Shown here piece after piece: positions 33,387 through 44,800 of a stretch of 64,000 bases of DNA. Made by a program: the position numbers and the translations under genes. The DNA is taken from the NCBI GenBank assembly GCA_032717465.1, contig CM064732.1, positions 37,668,888 through 37,732,887 on the forward strand, in the 5' to 3' direction. The first letter of the stretch is position 1; every line of letters begins with the position of its first letter. Under the pieces are notes generated by a model. It saw only the letters and a list, made by a program, of their open reading frames with translations. It was not told the DNA's origin and searched no databases. The DNA comes from Coenobita brevimanus. Its lineage: Eukaryota > Arthropoda > Malacostraca > Decapoda > Coenobitidae.

Positions 33387-35301
33387 GGAAAGGAAAAATA
33401 TATTTAGGGTGGCAGGTCAGGTGAAGAGGGATAATCGGGATATCATAGGTGAGCAGTGTGTGAAGAATGATGAAGGAAGGGTAGTGGTGAACAGTGAGGA
33501 TATTAAAGATGCATGGAGAGAGCATCATAACCGGTTGTTGAATGAGGAGTTTGACTGGGACAGGGAAGGTTTGGAGCCAGCAGATCCAGTGTCTGGCCCT
33601 TGGCCTTTGATTGATACTGCTACTGTGAGTGAGGCAATAGGCAGGATGAGGGTAGGGAAGGCAGCAGGTGTGTCTGGGTTGACTGCCGAAATGTTGAAGG
33701 CCTCAGGCGATATAGGGGTGAGTTTAGTCACTGACCTGATAAATAGGATTATTTATGAGTGTGTTGTCCCAGATGATTGGCTGAAGAGTGTAATTGTAAA
33801 TGTGTATAAAGGGAAGGGTGATGCCCTGGAAAGAGGAAATTATAGAGGTATAAAGCTCTTAGATCAGATAATGAAGGTAATGGAGAGAGTTTTAGAAAGT
33901 ATGATTAGAGAAAGAGTGAATATTGATGAGATGCAGTTTGGGTTTATGCCAGGTAGGGGGACCACTGATGCCATATTCATTGTTTGATAGCTTCAGGAAA
34001 AATATATTGGTAGGAGAGGGGATCTTTATTTTGTTTTTGTTGATTTGGAAAAGGCCTTTGACAGAGTCCCTAGAGAGGTGGTGAAGTGGGCAATGAGAAA
34101 GCTTGGCTTGGAGGAGTGGCTGGTTAGGGTGGTTATGGCCATGTATGTAGGTGCTCACAACCAGGTGAGAGTGAATGGAGATTTGAGTGATAAGTTTTCT
34201 GTGAATGTTGGTGTGCATCAGGGGTCAGTCTTGAGTCCCATGTTGTTTATCATGGTACTTGAAGCCCTTTCACGTGACGTTAGAAACAGACTCCCGTGGG
34301 AGTTGTTGTATGCTGATGATTTGGTGTTGATTGCAGAGAATGAAAGGGAGGCGGAGGAAAGGTTTAGGAAGTGGAGAGATGGTATGGGGCAAAAGGGTTT
34401 AAGGGTAAATGCAGATAAAACAAAGGTGATGATATCTAGGGTTGGTGGCGGTACTGTCAAAGACGAGGGAGAGTGGCCATGTGCAGTTTGCAACAAGGGC
34501 GTGGGAAGTAATTCCATCTTGTGCGGTGTGTGTGATAAATGGGTGCATAAGAGATGTAGTGGTATCAGAGGTAGACTGCGAGATAATGCTGATTTTATGT
34601 GTACGGCGTGCCGGGGTGAGCAGGTGGAGATCGTCAGACGTGAAAGGATTGAACTTGCTGGTGAATCTCTTGAGTGTGTGGAAGAGTTTTGTTATTTGGG
34701 AGACATGTTGTGTGCTGGAGGTGGGGCTGGAGCTAGCTCTGTGGCTAGGGTGAGAAGTGGTTGGAAGAAGTTCAGGGAGCTCTTGCCTCTCCTGACATTG
34801 AGAGGGCTCTCCCTACGTGCTAAGGGGTCTTTGTATGTAGCATGTGTTAGGAGTGTAATGCTGTATGGCATTGAGACCTGGGCAGTGAAGGAGGAAGACA
34901 TTCGCCGGCTCAGACGTACAGAAATGACAATGATTAGGTAGATGTGCAGTGCGTCCCTGCGTCCAAGGCCTGGAGGGGCTGAGTTTACAAAGGAAGAGTT
35001 GAGAGGTAGGATGGGACTGGAGTGTATTGGTGTTGTGATGAAGAGAGGTAGATTGAGGTGGTTTGGACATGTGGAGAGGATGGGGGATGATAATTGGGTG
35101 AGGAAGGTGAGAAGTGTTAATATTGGGGGTGGGGTTATGAGGGGTAGACCGAGAAAGACATGGGACGAGGTCATTAAGTGTGACCTTAGGGTTAAGGGAC
35201 TGAACAGGGAGGCTGCAATGGATCGTGCAGCGTGGAGAGCCGCCATTAGATGACCAAGGCCGACACATGCAAGCAAGTTGGAGCCTTTAAAAACTAAACG
35301 A

Positions 35302-35302
<1 letters not shown>
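33386..35302 (+). mobile_element. RTE-C LINE copy 1, 5'-truncated
   Basis: This is a LINE of RTE-like architecture starting just before the RT fingers and ending CCTTTAAAAACTAAACGACG, then TA repeats. The same 3' end occurs at 59940-60265. It carries an unusual zinc finger in the ORF. Confidence 0.9.
33409..35253 (+). pseudogene. RTE-C reverse transcriptase with PHD-like finger, three nonsense codons
   Basis: One frame spans 33409-35253. The fingers read GKAAGVSGLTAEMLKASGDI. VYKGKGDALERGNYRGIKLL and FGFMPGRGTTDAIFIV follow. Motif A is VDLEKAFDRVPREVV, motif B HQGSVLSPMLFIMVLEALS, motif C LLYADDLVLI. At 34478-34617 a C4HC3 cysteine pattern follows the RT: C-x2-C-x10-C-x2-C-x4-H-x2-C-x14-C-x2-C, a PHD-type zinc finger. 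The C-terminus has LRWFGHVERM and ends RAAWRAAIR. Breaks are TGA TAG at about 33985-33990 and TAG at 34939-34941; each would be an Arg, Gln or Trp codon in intact relatives, by inference. Confidence 0.9.
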
Positions 35303-35708
<406 letters not shown>

Positions 35709-35823
35709 GTATTTCGCGGCATGTAAGACGCAGCATTGTGAAAGACGCACCCTAATTCTGGCAGGGCAGTTCTGTGAAAAAAAAGTTTGCCCCAACCAAG
35801 ACTGCAGTAAGGTTTCTTGATAA

Positions 35824-36090
35824 GAGCCATTACCACACAGATACACACTCACCTTTCAGAATCTATTCATTACTGATCATCAGCCTTTGGTTTCTTTTTT
35901 TATATACAAAGAATGGTACAGGAAAAGAAAACAATGCCCCTTCTTGACAAAACGTGACTGATATGAGCCACTATCACTTAGATACAACACTCATCTTTCA
36001 GAATCTATTCAGTACTGCTCATCATCCTTTAGTTTCTTCTTTTATGTACAAAGAATGATACAGGAAAAGAGAAAACAAAACCCCATCTTA
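35824..36090. repeat. M8 array 1, two units of about 130 bp
   Basis: Two adjacent units share CTTTCAGAATCTATTCA, TACAAAGAATGRTACAGGAA and a final ACAAAAYGTGACT motif. Confidence 0.85.
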
Positions 36091-36180
36091 ACAAAATGTG
36101 ACTTCAAACCACGAGGCCATCTCAATTTTGTTGATAAATATGTATCAGTAAACTGATATAAACACTGTTTTTAATATTTT

Positions 36181-36460
36181 ATGAATTTACAACCACAAAT
36201 GAAGTCAATAAACTCTATTCTTTCATTCACTGACGAAAACATAAAATACAATGAATGTTCACATCAGTTCATTTATCCTAAAAGAACCCCGTCATATTCC
36301 ACACCTGTTACGGAATTTCCTCACATTGCCTTGACTCAAGCACAATATCAGACGACTACCATCATTACTCATGCACTCTAACCTGTAATTAACTCCACAA
36401 ATAATATAAAAAGGTAGCACTTGTAAATACACAAATTACAATGTTTTACAACCAAAGTTC
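36181..36460. other. M8 spacer, no recognisable feature
   Basis: A 66-codon open frame is present but shows no domain, repeat or codon signal. Confidence 0.4.
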
Positions 36461-36469
36461 GATATAGCA

Positions 36470-37030
36470 AGGCTGCTTGGGAACAGGATAGACAGCTGTT
36501 TTTACTCTCTTCTCTCAGTATCACTCCTTCACTGTCAGCTATGTTTGCCTTGCAGCATCAACAATTAAAAATGTATGCTTCACTGATCATAATTTACTAT
36601 AAACATTCATTTCAAAACATACTATGGTGAAAACATCCATTGTTACACCTTAGTAACACTGCTGCCTCCCAGTCGCTAGACAGCAGTCTCTACCCCTTCC
36701 TCTCAGTATCACTTCCTCACTGTCAGCGATGTTTCCCTTGCAGCATCAACAGTTAAAAATACGTTCTTCACTGATCACAATTTACTAAAAACAGACATTC
36801 ATCTCAAAACATGTCGAGAATGGTGGAAACTATCTCTTAGCAACACTGCTGCATCCCAAGCGCTACACAACTGGCTCAACCCTCTTCTCCCAGTATCACT
36901 CCCTTACTGTCAGCTGTTTTCCTTGCAGCATCAACAATTAAAAATGCATATTTCTCTTACCAGAATTTGCTAAAAACAGATATCCATCTCAAAACATTCG
37001 AGTACTGTGAAAACATCCATTTTTGGTCTT
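36470..37030. repeat. M8 array 2, three units of about 190 bp
   Basis: Units repeat CTCAGTATCACTYCTTCACT, CCTTGCAGCATCAACA, a TTTACTAWAAACA segment, then GTGAAAACATCCATT and AACACTGCTGCC. They are diverged from one another more than array 3. Confidence 0.88.
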
Positions 37031-38160
37031 AACACTGCTGCCACCTAGTCGCTATGGTACACACACACACACACGCACACATGTACACACCACATGCAAC
37101 ATTCGCTCACCTCTGAAACATTTACATCAGTCCGTTTTGGAGTACCCAGTGGCTTTATTATATGCCAAAAACATCAAAATGTATTTGGTTGTTCAATATA
37201 AATATCATCACTTAAGGATATGAAACATCTCAAACAATTTATTCATCCAAACATCGTCAGTGCAAGACTAAAGGTGTACAGCACCATTGATCCTAAATTT
37301 TCCATGGTTGCATCTGTCATGATCACCTAAAACCTATATTTACTTCATATTACTGACATGGTGAAAATTTCACTTGTCTTCAAATCCTGAGAATTCATCA
37401 CTACTTCCCCCGAGTCCTGAAGCATCACTGGAAGTCATCACCACAGTCATCATCACTGTTTCACTGTCACTTTCATACAGTAAATGGTCCTCAGTACCAT
37501 CCATTGAATTGCTTATACCACACCATACGATTTTAACTTGGCAATCGTTTTAACTGAGCACAGGCGATATTCAGACTTGGGGCATTTGATACAGCCCACA
37601 TTAACCTCCTCAGTACATGTTTCCTGAACTGAATAAAATCATATGGCGAGCATGAATAAACTACCCTATAAAATACATTGCTGGGCTGAAGGGATTATAA
37701 TAAGCGGATTATCAGTTCCCTAGCCTGACTCTTCCCACTCCTACTTCCTTAACTACACCTACACCAAACTCTCACCTACACCTTCGGATTCTGGTCGTTT
37801 CGGCCGTAACGTCCAAAATGGCAAAGATTTTACAACCTAACCTAACCTAACCTAACAAATTTGGACGTTACGGCCTAAATGATCCCCATTGCCGATCATG
37901 AGAGCTTTGCTTAGGCAGCAGAGATGCAGAGAGTGAACGTTGTCGATCATTCTGATCGCTTCGTCTGCTAAGAATACAACAGAAATGGCGGACGCTGATA
38001 TGAATGCCCGTCAGGCACTGCTATTTCAGATATTGCATCAGTTATGCTACTCAGTGAATTTTATCCTATTTTCATAACAAAATACTGTAATTGGGTGTGC
38101 CCTGAGTTGCATAGACATTGCTAAAGTACTTCACTTGGCTGAAAAAGTGAAGCTGTAACT
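37031..38160. other. M8 central region with CCTAA block, no gene
   Basis: A short (CA)n run lies at 37058-37080. An inverted repeat surrounds (CCTAA)4 at 37836-37855. No coding region was recognised. Confidence 0.5.
37790..37885. repeat. Inverted repeat enclosing (CCTAA)4
   Basis: TTTCGGCCGTAACGTCCAAA and TTTGGACGTTACGGCCTAAA form arms of about 20 bp. The loop contains four exact CCTAA units (37836-37855), the complement of the arthropod telomere repeat TTAGG. Confidence 0.85.
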
Positions 38161-38161
38161 T

Positions 38162-39130
38162 CGTTAGCTTGCTAGAGTAGGGTGTACGCTAGACACTAAA
38201 ACTGCTAAGTTGCTAAACCGCTAAACCCCTTGACGGTATTGGCCAGTTGAGCTGAAAACAATCCCGTGAATGCTTAGTGTTCTTGAACTTGCATGTTTTA
38301 ATATCTGCTGCATATATACACTCACAAAATGTCTCAAAAGTAACTGACCTAATTAGGGTTACTGAATTTCCATATGTGACGAAAGTCTGTTTTGATGACT
38401 TGGCAGTTTCACTAGCCAGCATCTCTCCAGTATGATTGCTTTGCTAGTTAGTGAATGGATGGCAAGCAAAGTGGTCATGATTGCCTTTCAGAAGGTTAGC
38501 AGACAGTTCACCAGTGAGCACGTTAGCTTGTTAGAGTAGGGTTTACGCTAGACACTAAACTGCTAAGTTGCTAAACCGCTAAACCTCTTGACGGTATTGG
38601 CCAGTTGAGCTGAAAACAAACCGTGGATGCTTTGTGTTTTTGATCTTCCGTGTTTTAATATCTGCTGCATATATACACTCACAAAATGTCACAAAAGTAA
38701 CTGACCTAATTAGGGTTACTGTATTTCCATACGTGACGAAAGTCTGTTTTGATGACTTGGCAGTTTCACTAGCCAGCATCTCTCCAGTATGATTGCTTTG
38801 CTAGTTAGTGAATGGATGGCAAGCAAAGTGGTCATGATTGCCTTTCAGAAGGTTAGCAGACGGTTCACCAGTGATCATGTACGTTAGCTTGCTGGAATAG
38901 TGCGGATGCTAAACTGTTAAATTGCTAAACCGCTAAATATCTTCACGATGTTAGCCAGTTGAGCTGTAAACAAACCCGCGAAAGATTTGTGTTTCTGATC
39001 GCGCGTGTTTCTTAAAATCTGCTGCATATACACACTAGTGTATATTATTTTTAAAAATAAAATCAAGTCTGCATACTGTAGAAAACACCTGTGGTTGCTA
39101 AGCATTGAGATGATCATCTTTATAAGAGTT
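38162..39130. repeat. M8 array 3, three units of about 360 bp
   Basis: Units start CGTTAGCTTG at 38162, 38521 and 38882; the third is shorter and more diverged. Each contains CTAAACCGCTAAAC, GGCCAGTTGAGCTG and ATCTGCTGCATAT. A 66-69 codon minus-strand frame occurs in the first two units but is probably fortuitous. Confidence 0.92.
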
Positions 39131-39242
39131 TCTTCTCAGTGAAGCCTAACTAACCTGCCTTAGTCTAACGTGCAGGATGCATGGGGATATTTTAAGGTAA
39201 CTTTGAGACAAAAAAGTGCGTCTTATATGCCGCGAAATACGG

Positions 39243-39258
39243 TATATATATCTATATA

Positions 39259-39305
<47 letters not shown>

Positions 39306-39310
39306 TTATC

Positions 39311-39355
<45 letters not shown>

Positions 39356-39360
39356 TTATC

Positions 39361-39400
<40 letters not shown>
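39243..39400. repeat. (TA)n microsatellite between M8 and T2-C
   Basis: TA repeats with the same ACATTTATCATTATAT interruptions as 35303-35706. Confidence 0.95.
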
Positions 39401-39403
<3 letters not shown>

Positions 39404-40294
39404 TACCCTCGCGTCCAACACGGTAATATTGTCATGCATGGGTCCCGTGTTGGACCAAAAACGTGTGGGACAAACAACAGAGCTTATGAGGAAAAATGAA
39501 TTATGTCGCAACCCTAGGAAAAGTCACCCTATATACCTACCATATACCTATACATATATTAGTACTACTGTAATTATAATAAATGGTATTGTACTACGAA
39601 TGATAACTAACCTTTTAGGATAGTGTTGGTGGGCTTGCTGGGAATGGAAGGTGGTATCCGAGGCTGTAGGTAGTCCTACTGGGTCCCTGGAGGATGGCTG
39701 CTGGGGTCACTAGCGGGTAATGGCTGCTGCTCCTCCTCAACCTGCCTCATAAATCCTTCGATATTCCTCTCCCCTTTCTTCTGCCTCTTGATGAATTCTA
39801 GCTTGGTGGCCTGAGGGAGGTGCCGCTGCTTCTTGGGGTTCTCAGAAGGCTTCCTAGGCATCATGAGCTGAGTAAAATGCAGTAGCAAGGGCAGAAAATG
39901 CAGCGAGAAAAAAGCACCATCCAATGCGAATTATGCGACTGAGTGGGCACCGCAGTGGCGGGAGAAATTTAAACAAAACGTCACGTGAGAGAAGAAACGT
40001 TTTTCATTGGGCGACATCACGATCACGTCACGATAGTGGGCGGGGGAGGCTACTTGATTGGAAGTTTTGATTGGCTGCCAGCGTCACGGGAACGTCCAGT
40101 ATAACCGTGTTGGACCAGAGGTGATCGTGCTAGAGGCGAACTCTGCAGATTTCGCCCACTTCTCGGAGCTCCGACCTTATTATGCTTACGTACCCGTTTT
40201 ATAGTACTTAAATCGTATTAAATCGTACTAATTTTTTGCTCTCCGTGCTGGACGTGAATCGTGCTGGACAAACGCGTGTTGGACGCGAGGGTAC

Positions 40295-40296
<2 letters not shown>
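39401..40296 (-). mobile_element. Tigger-like deletion derivative T2-C
   Basis: It is 896 bp with CAGTACCCTCGCGTCC ends. It is close to T2-B along its whole length with the same internal deletion, so both descend from one deleted ancestor. Confidence 0.9.
39676..39861 (-). CDS. T2-C HTH-acidic tail fusion ORF
   Basis: An open frame of about 61 residues from MPRKPSENPKK has the same structure as in T2-B: a partial HTH (TKLEFIKRQKKGERN) fused to IEGFMRQVEEEQQPL. It stops sooner than T2-B, after SSHPPGTQ. That the frame is kept in two copies is suggestive only, because the copies may simply be young. Confidence 0.42.
   Translation of the reverse strand: MPRKPSENPKKQRHLPQATKLEFIKRQKKGERNIEGFMRQVEEEQQPLPASDPSSHPPGTQ

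Positions 40297-40345
<49 letters not shown>
40297..40345. repeat. (TA)n microsatellite
   Basis: TA tract between T2-C and the SINE. Confidence 0.95.
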
Positions 40346-40349
<4 letters not shown>

Positions 40350-40864
40350 TGGTAGATGGGGGCACTCACCATCCACTCACTTGATGTAGTGCTGCTCTCG
40401 TGTGTCTGCCCTTTCCTCTCCTCCATCCTTCTTTCCATCCATCCTCTTCTGTTTTTCTTTCCTTCATTCTTTCCTTCCTCTTTCTTCTGCCTGCAGGTGA
40501 CTTTACACTCCCTCTTGTGTCTTTCTTTCCTTCATTCTTTCCTCTTCCTTCTGCCTGTGGGTGACACTACACTGAGTGACAAGCCAAATGGTTTCCTGTA
40601 CACCATGAAACCATTTACTATGCTGGGTGGTAACCATATAACCAAATTTTGGCTCCTGATGGTTTAGTAGGTAATAAAGGTGCTCCAATTGGATTGAGCC
40701 GGTGAAGGTTTATGTCCAAGGGATGGTTGGGGTTTATTGCTCATGTATTGCCACTCAGGGATGAGTGAGGCTGGTCACTCTCATCTTAAATGCCAGGACC
40801 AACTTTCCTAGCCCTAGGCTCCTACACTCCTCATGGGGCAACGTAGGATTAGATGATGAATGGA

Positions 40865-40868
<4 letters not shown>
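40346..40868 (+). mobile_element. SINE with SINE-1-like head and different tail (tail B)
   Basis: The head shares CCATCCACTCACTTGATG with SINE-1, and GTGACAAGCCAAATGG and GGGTGGTAACCATATAACC follow in the same order. After about 40645 the sequence switches to another 3' half, GATTGAGCCGGTGAAGG through CTCATGGGGCAACGTAGGAT, ending in a GATGAATGGATGA tail. Tail-B fragments also occur at 4709-4822 and 63860-64000. No LINE in this window shares tail B. Confidence 0.82.

Positions 40869-40897
<29 letters not shown>
40869..40897. repeat. (TA)n tract at the RTE-B fragment junction
   Basis: A TA run between the SINE tail and the truncated RTE-B copy. Confidence 0.93.
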
Positions 40898-40901
<4 letters not shown>

Positions 40902-41578
40902 GAGTATGAGGTGTCTGAGGAGTATGTGTGGAGTGACGTGTATGGATCGGGTGCGAAATGATGAAGTGCGAAGGAGAACTGGAGTTGTTCGGGAGATGGC
41001 TGGTAGAGTTGAGCAGAGGGTGTTGCGATGGTTTGGGCATATGGAGAGAATGGATAATGAGCGATTGGTGAAAAAGATAACTAGAGCTGATGTGAAAGGT
41101 GTAAGGCTGAGAGGAAGACCACGAATAGGGTGGATGGACAGTGTGAAGAGAGCGTTGGATGCGAGAGGGATGTCGGTTGAGCAAGGAAGAGTGGCTGTGC
41201 GTGACAGAAATAAATGGAGAGAAATTGTGAATGAATAAGTGATGACGCAGCCCTGTGGGGATATTCTCCCGCATTTGGTCTGATCAGCTAGTCAGATCAG
41301 GTGCGGGTAAGGGGATGGGTCTGTTATGATGTGGCAGGGGTAAACCAGTTCTGCTGTCGGGCCCTGCTGCGGATGTCACTGATTGCATTGTTCAGTTTAC
41401 CCTTGTGCGGTGTGGTGCGGTGAGGATCTGTCCGTTCTCCCCTTTGGGGCTAAGATGTGAATGAATGTGTTTGAATGGATGAGTAAATGGGGAGTGTGTT
41501 GTCCTGTCTCGGCTACCTCCCTTTCCTTGGGGGAAGCAGCCTAGGTATATAGATAGATAGATAGATAGATATATATAT
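40898..41578 (+). mobile_element. RTE-B LINE copy 1, 3' fragment
   Basis: The last 110 codons plus a 3' UTR of about 300 bp, ending GGGGAAGCAGCCTAGGTATA and then (GATA)n. The UTR is nearly identical to that of the longer RTE-B copy at 46869-50447. Confidence 0.92.
40900..41238 (+). pseudogene. RTE-B ORF C-terminal fragment
   Basis: It encodes MRCLRSMCGVTCMDRVRNDE, then VLRWFGHMERMDNERL, then LRGRPRIGWMDSVKRALDAR and ends RNKWREIVNE-stop. The frame is clean but represents only the RTE C-terminal region; endonuclease and RT are missing by 5' truncation. Confidence 0.9.
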
Positions 41579-41845
41579 AAGTAATACCTCCAATATCCGA
41601 CGTAATAGGGCCATAGGCAGGTCCGGATAATGGTCCTGTCCGGATGTTGGGCGCCAGCTTATGGACTTGTACTTATGGACCCTAACTCAGAGAAACACCT
41701 ATACAACTCCCTGTGGACATGCATAGCACCTATTTAAGACCCAAATCACACCAATAAGGCACATAAAAGACTGAAATAAATGCAAAAGAAGTATAAAATC
41801 AGGGTTTTGAGGTAGGTTCATACAATATTAAACATTCTGGGTACT

Positions 41846-44800
41846 TTTTTTTTTTTTTTTTTTTTATGCGAGGAACAAGGAACCAAAGGCCATGAGCCCG
41901 CAGTAACAGTTCCCTCCAAGAGAAAAACAAAATACAACATAGAGCCAAATTCAAGATCCAATCATTTTGAGATGCCTGGACACACTGCGTTTGAAAGACT
42001 GGAGATCATAGGCAGCAGGAAATACAGACAGAGGGAGACAGTTCCAGAGCTGACCTGTTGCATAAAATGAAAGACTGGGAGTAACGGTTAACTTTTGCAT
42101 TAGAGAGTTGGACAGAAAAAGGATGAGAGTTTGCGGCCAGACGGGTGCTACGCGCCCGTCGTAGAGGTGGAGGAATGCAAGCAGACAGTTCAGAGGAGCA
42201 GTGATCATTAAAGTAGCGATAGAAAAGAGATAAAGATGCAACAGTGCGGCGAAGAGACAGAGGTTGAAGGGAGTCAGTAAGAGTAGGAGAGTTAATGAGA
42301 CGAAAAGCCTTTGACTCCACCCTATTGAGAAGAGCTGTATGTGGGGAGCCTCCCCACACATGAGAGTTGTACTCCACACAGGGGCCAATAAAACCCCTGT
42401 ATAGAGTCAACAATTGTGCAGGGGTAAAGAAAGAGCGGAGTCGGCTTAGCACACCCAATCTCTTGGAAGCAGATTTTACAAGAGATGTAATATGATCTTT
42501 CCAAGATAAGTCCCGAGTAAATGAAACCCCAAGCATGTTGAAGGATGATGCAGGATTAAGCTGAATATTATTAAACATTAGTGGGTATACCTGTGGAAGA
42601 TTTTGTCGGGTTGATAGGTGTAAGAACTGAGTCTTAGATGCATTAAAGACAACCATATTATTTTTACCCCAGTCAGAGATACGAGCCAAATCAGACATTA
42701 GGTGTGCCACAGCGTCATCCCTTGCTTGTTGAAGTAACTGTTGAGATGGGCGTTGCGGGAACCGAATGGAAAGGTGAAGGGTGGAGTCGTCAGCGTATGA
42801 GTGGATAGGGTTAGATGTACAGCTTAGAAGATCATTGATGTATAAAAGGAAGAGAGTTGGTGATAGGACAGAGCCCTGAGGAACACCACTGTTGATAGAT
42901 CTAGGAGAAGAACGATGGCCGTCTACAACAGCGGCTATAGAACGACCAGAAAGGAAGCTAGCGATGAAGGCACAGATAGAAGGATAGAAACCGTAGGAGG
43001 GCAGTTTGGAAATTAAAGATTTATGCCAGACTCGATCGAAAGCCTTTGAGATGTCAAGTGCAATGGCAAAGCTTTTGCCAAAGTCCCGAAAGGAGGATGA
43101 CCAGGAGTCTGAAAGGTAGGTGAGAAGATCGCCAGTGGAGCGTCCCTGACGGAACCCATACTGACGATCGGAAAGAAGGTTGTGATAGGAAAGATGCCTT
43201 AAAATTTTTCTATTAAGAATTGACTCGAAAACTTTTGAAATACAGGACGTTAAAGCAATTGGACGATAGTTGGAGGGTTGGGAGTGGTCACCCTTCTTTG
43301 GGACTGGCTGAATGAGAGCAAACTTCCAGCAAGAAGGAAAGGTACAAGTTGACAGACAAAGGCGAAAGAGTTTGCCTAGGCAGGGTGTAAGCACAGAAGC
43401 GCAGTTCTTGAGAACAACAGGAGGGACCCCGTCAGGCCCATATGCCTTGTTAGTACTGAGGCCAGTGATGGCAGAAAATACATCAACTAAAGAAATTTTA
43501 ATGTCAGCCATGAGGAAGTCAGAGGGGAGAAGTGATGGAGGAACAGCACCGGAATCGTCTAAGGTAGAATTGGAGGAGAAAGTCTGTGCGAAGAGATCTG
43601 CTTTATCAGTAGAAGAAATAGCTACAGAACCATCAGAGTAGAAAAGAGGAGGGAAGGATGATGAGGTAAAGTTGTTAGAAAGATTTTTGGCAAGGTGCCA
43701 GAAGGAGCGGGAAGAATTCAAGTCGGAGAGTTGAGAGCATTTAGTATGGATGAAATTATTTTTAGTAGAGCGAAGAACAGACTTAGCACGATTCCGGGCA
43801 GAAACATAAAGATGATGTGATTCAGGGGTGGGTTGGCTCCGGTACCTTTTGTAGGCCCTCTCCTTGTTGCGGACAGCATTAGAAGAAGCGTGATTAAACC
43901 AAGGCTTTCTTGCATTAGTCAAAGGATATGAGAAAGGAATGTATGCTTCCATGCCCGAGAGAATAACCTCCGTAATGCGCAAGGCACACTCAGATGGCTC
44001 CCGGCCACGGAAGCAATAATCATTCCAGGGAAAATCAAAGAAGTACTGCCTGAGGGCCTCCCAGTCCGTGGCTCCAAAATGCCACAGACGACGTTTCACT
44101 GGAGGGTCCACAGGCCGTACCGGAGTGATAGGACAGGTTAAGGTAATAAGGTTGTGATCGGAGGAGCCCAACGGAGAGAAAAGATTAACAGAGTAAGCAG
44201 AAGGATTAGTTGTGAGGAAGAGGTCATGTATGTTGGAGCTCTCTCCAAGGCGGTCAGGGATACGGGTAGGGTGCTGTACAAGCTGCTCTAGGTCATTAAG
44301 GATAGAAAAGATGTAGGCTTGTTCTCCAGGTGGATCCGTGAAAGGAGAGGAGAGCCAAAGGTGGTGGTGAACATTGAAATCTCCAAGAATGGAGATTTCA
44401 GAGAAAGGAGAAATGGATAGAATGTGTTCCATCGTAGAAGTAAGATAGTCGAAGAATTTTTGATAGTCAGTAGAATTAGGGGATAAGTAAACAGCACAGA
44501 TATATTTAGTCAGAGAATGACAGGAAAGCCGAAGCCAGAGTGTGGAGAATTCAGAAGAATCAAGTTCAGGAACATGAGAGCAAGATAAGTCGTTGCGTAT
44601 ATATACACAACAGCCACCTTTGGCTTTGAAATGAGTATAGAGAAAGTAGGAGGATACAGAAAAGGGTTTGCTGTCAGTTGCCTCAGACAGCTGAGTCTCC
44701 GTTAGAAAAAGAAGGTGAGGTTTAGAGGAGGAGAGGTGGTGCTCAACAGAGCGAAAGTTAGAGGAAAGGCCGCGAATGTTGCAGAAAGGAAGAAGAAGTC

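Larger units (their letters stand above)
35707..39242. mobile_element. Large non-coding TIR element M8 built of tandem arrays
   Basis: It begins CCGTATTTCGCGGCAT and its complement closes the other end (ATGCCGCGAAATACGG). About 26 bp of inverted repeat differs at one position, with TA outside. The 3.5-kb interior has no frame above 70 codons and no recognisable transposase. It contains three separate tandem arrays (35824-36090, 36470-37030, 38162-39130) and a (CCTAA)4 block inside an inverted repeat. The transposase class that would move it is unknown; the TA duplication suggests the Tc1/mariner/pogo group. Confidence 0.85.

Noticed and set aside
34478..34617. A host PHD-finger gene
   Set aside because: The finger is in the same frame as the LINE reverse transcriptase and the conserved LINE C-terminal region.
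36181..36381. 66-codon ORF in M8
   Set aside because: Length expected by chance in AT-rich DNA; no motif, repeat or conservation.
38162..39130. CRISPR-like array or conserved small ORF in the 360-bp repeats
   Set aside because: Units are long tandem repeats with no spacers; the minus-strand frame is not kept in all units and has no domain.
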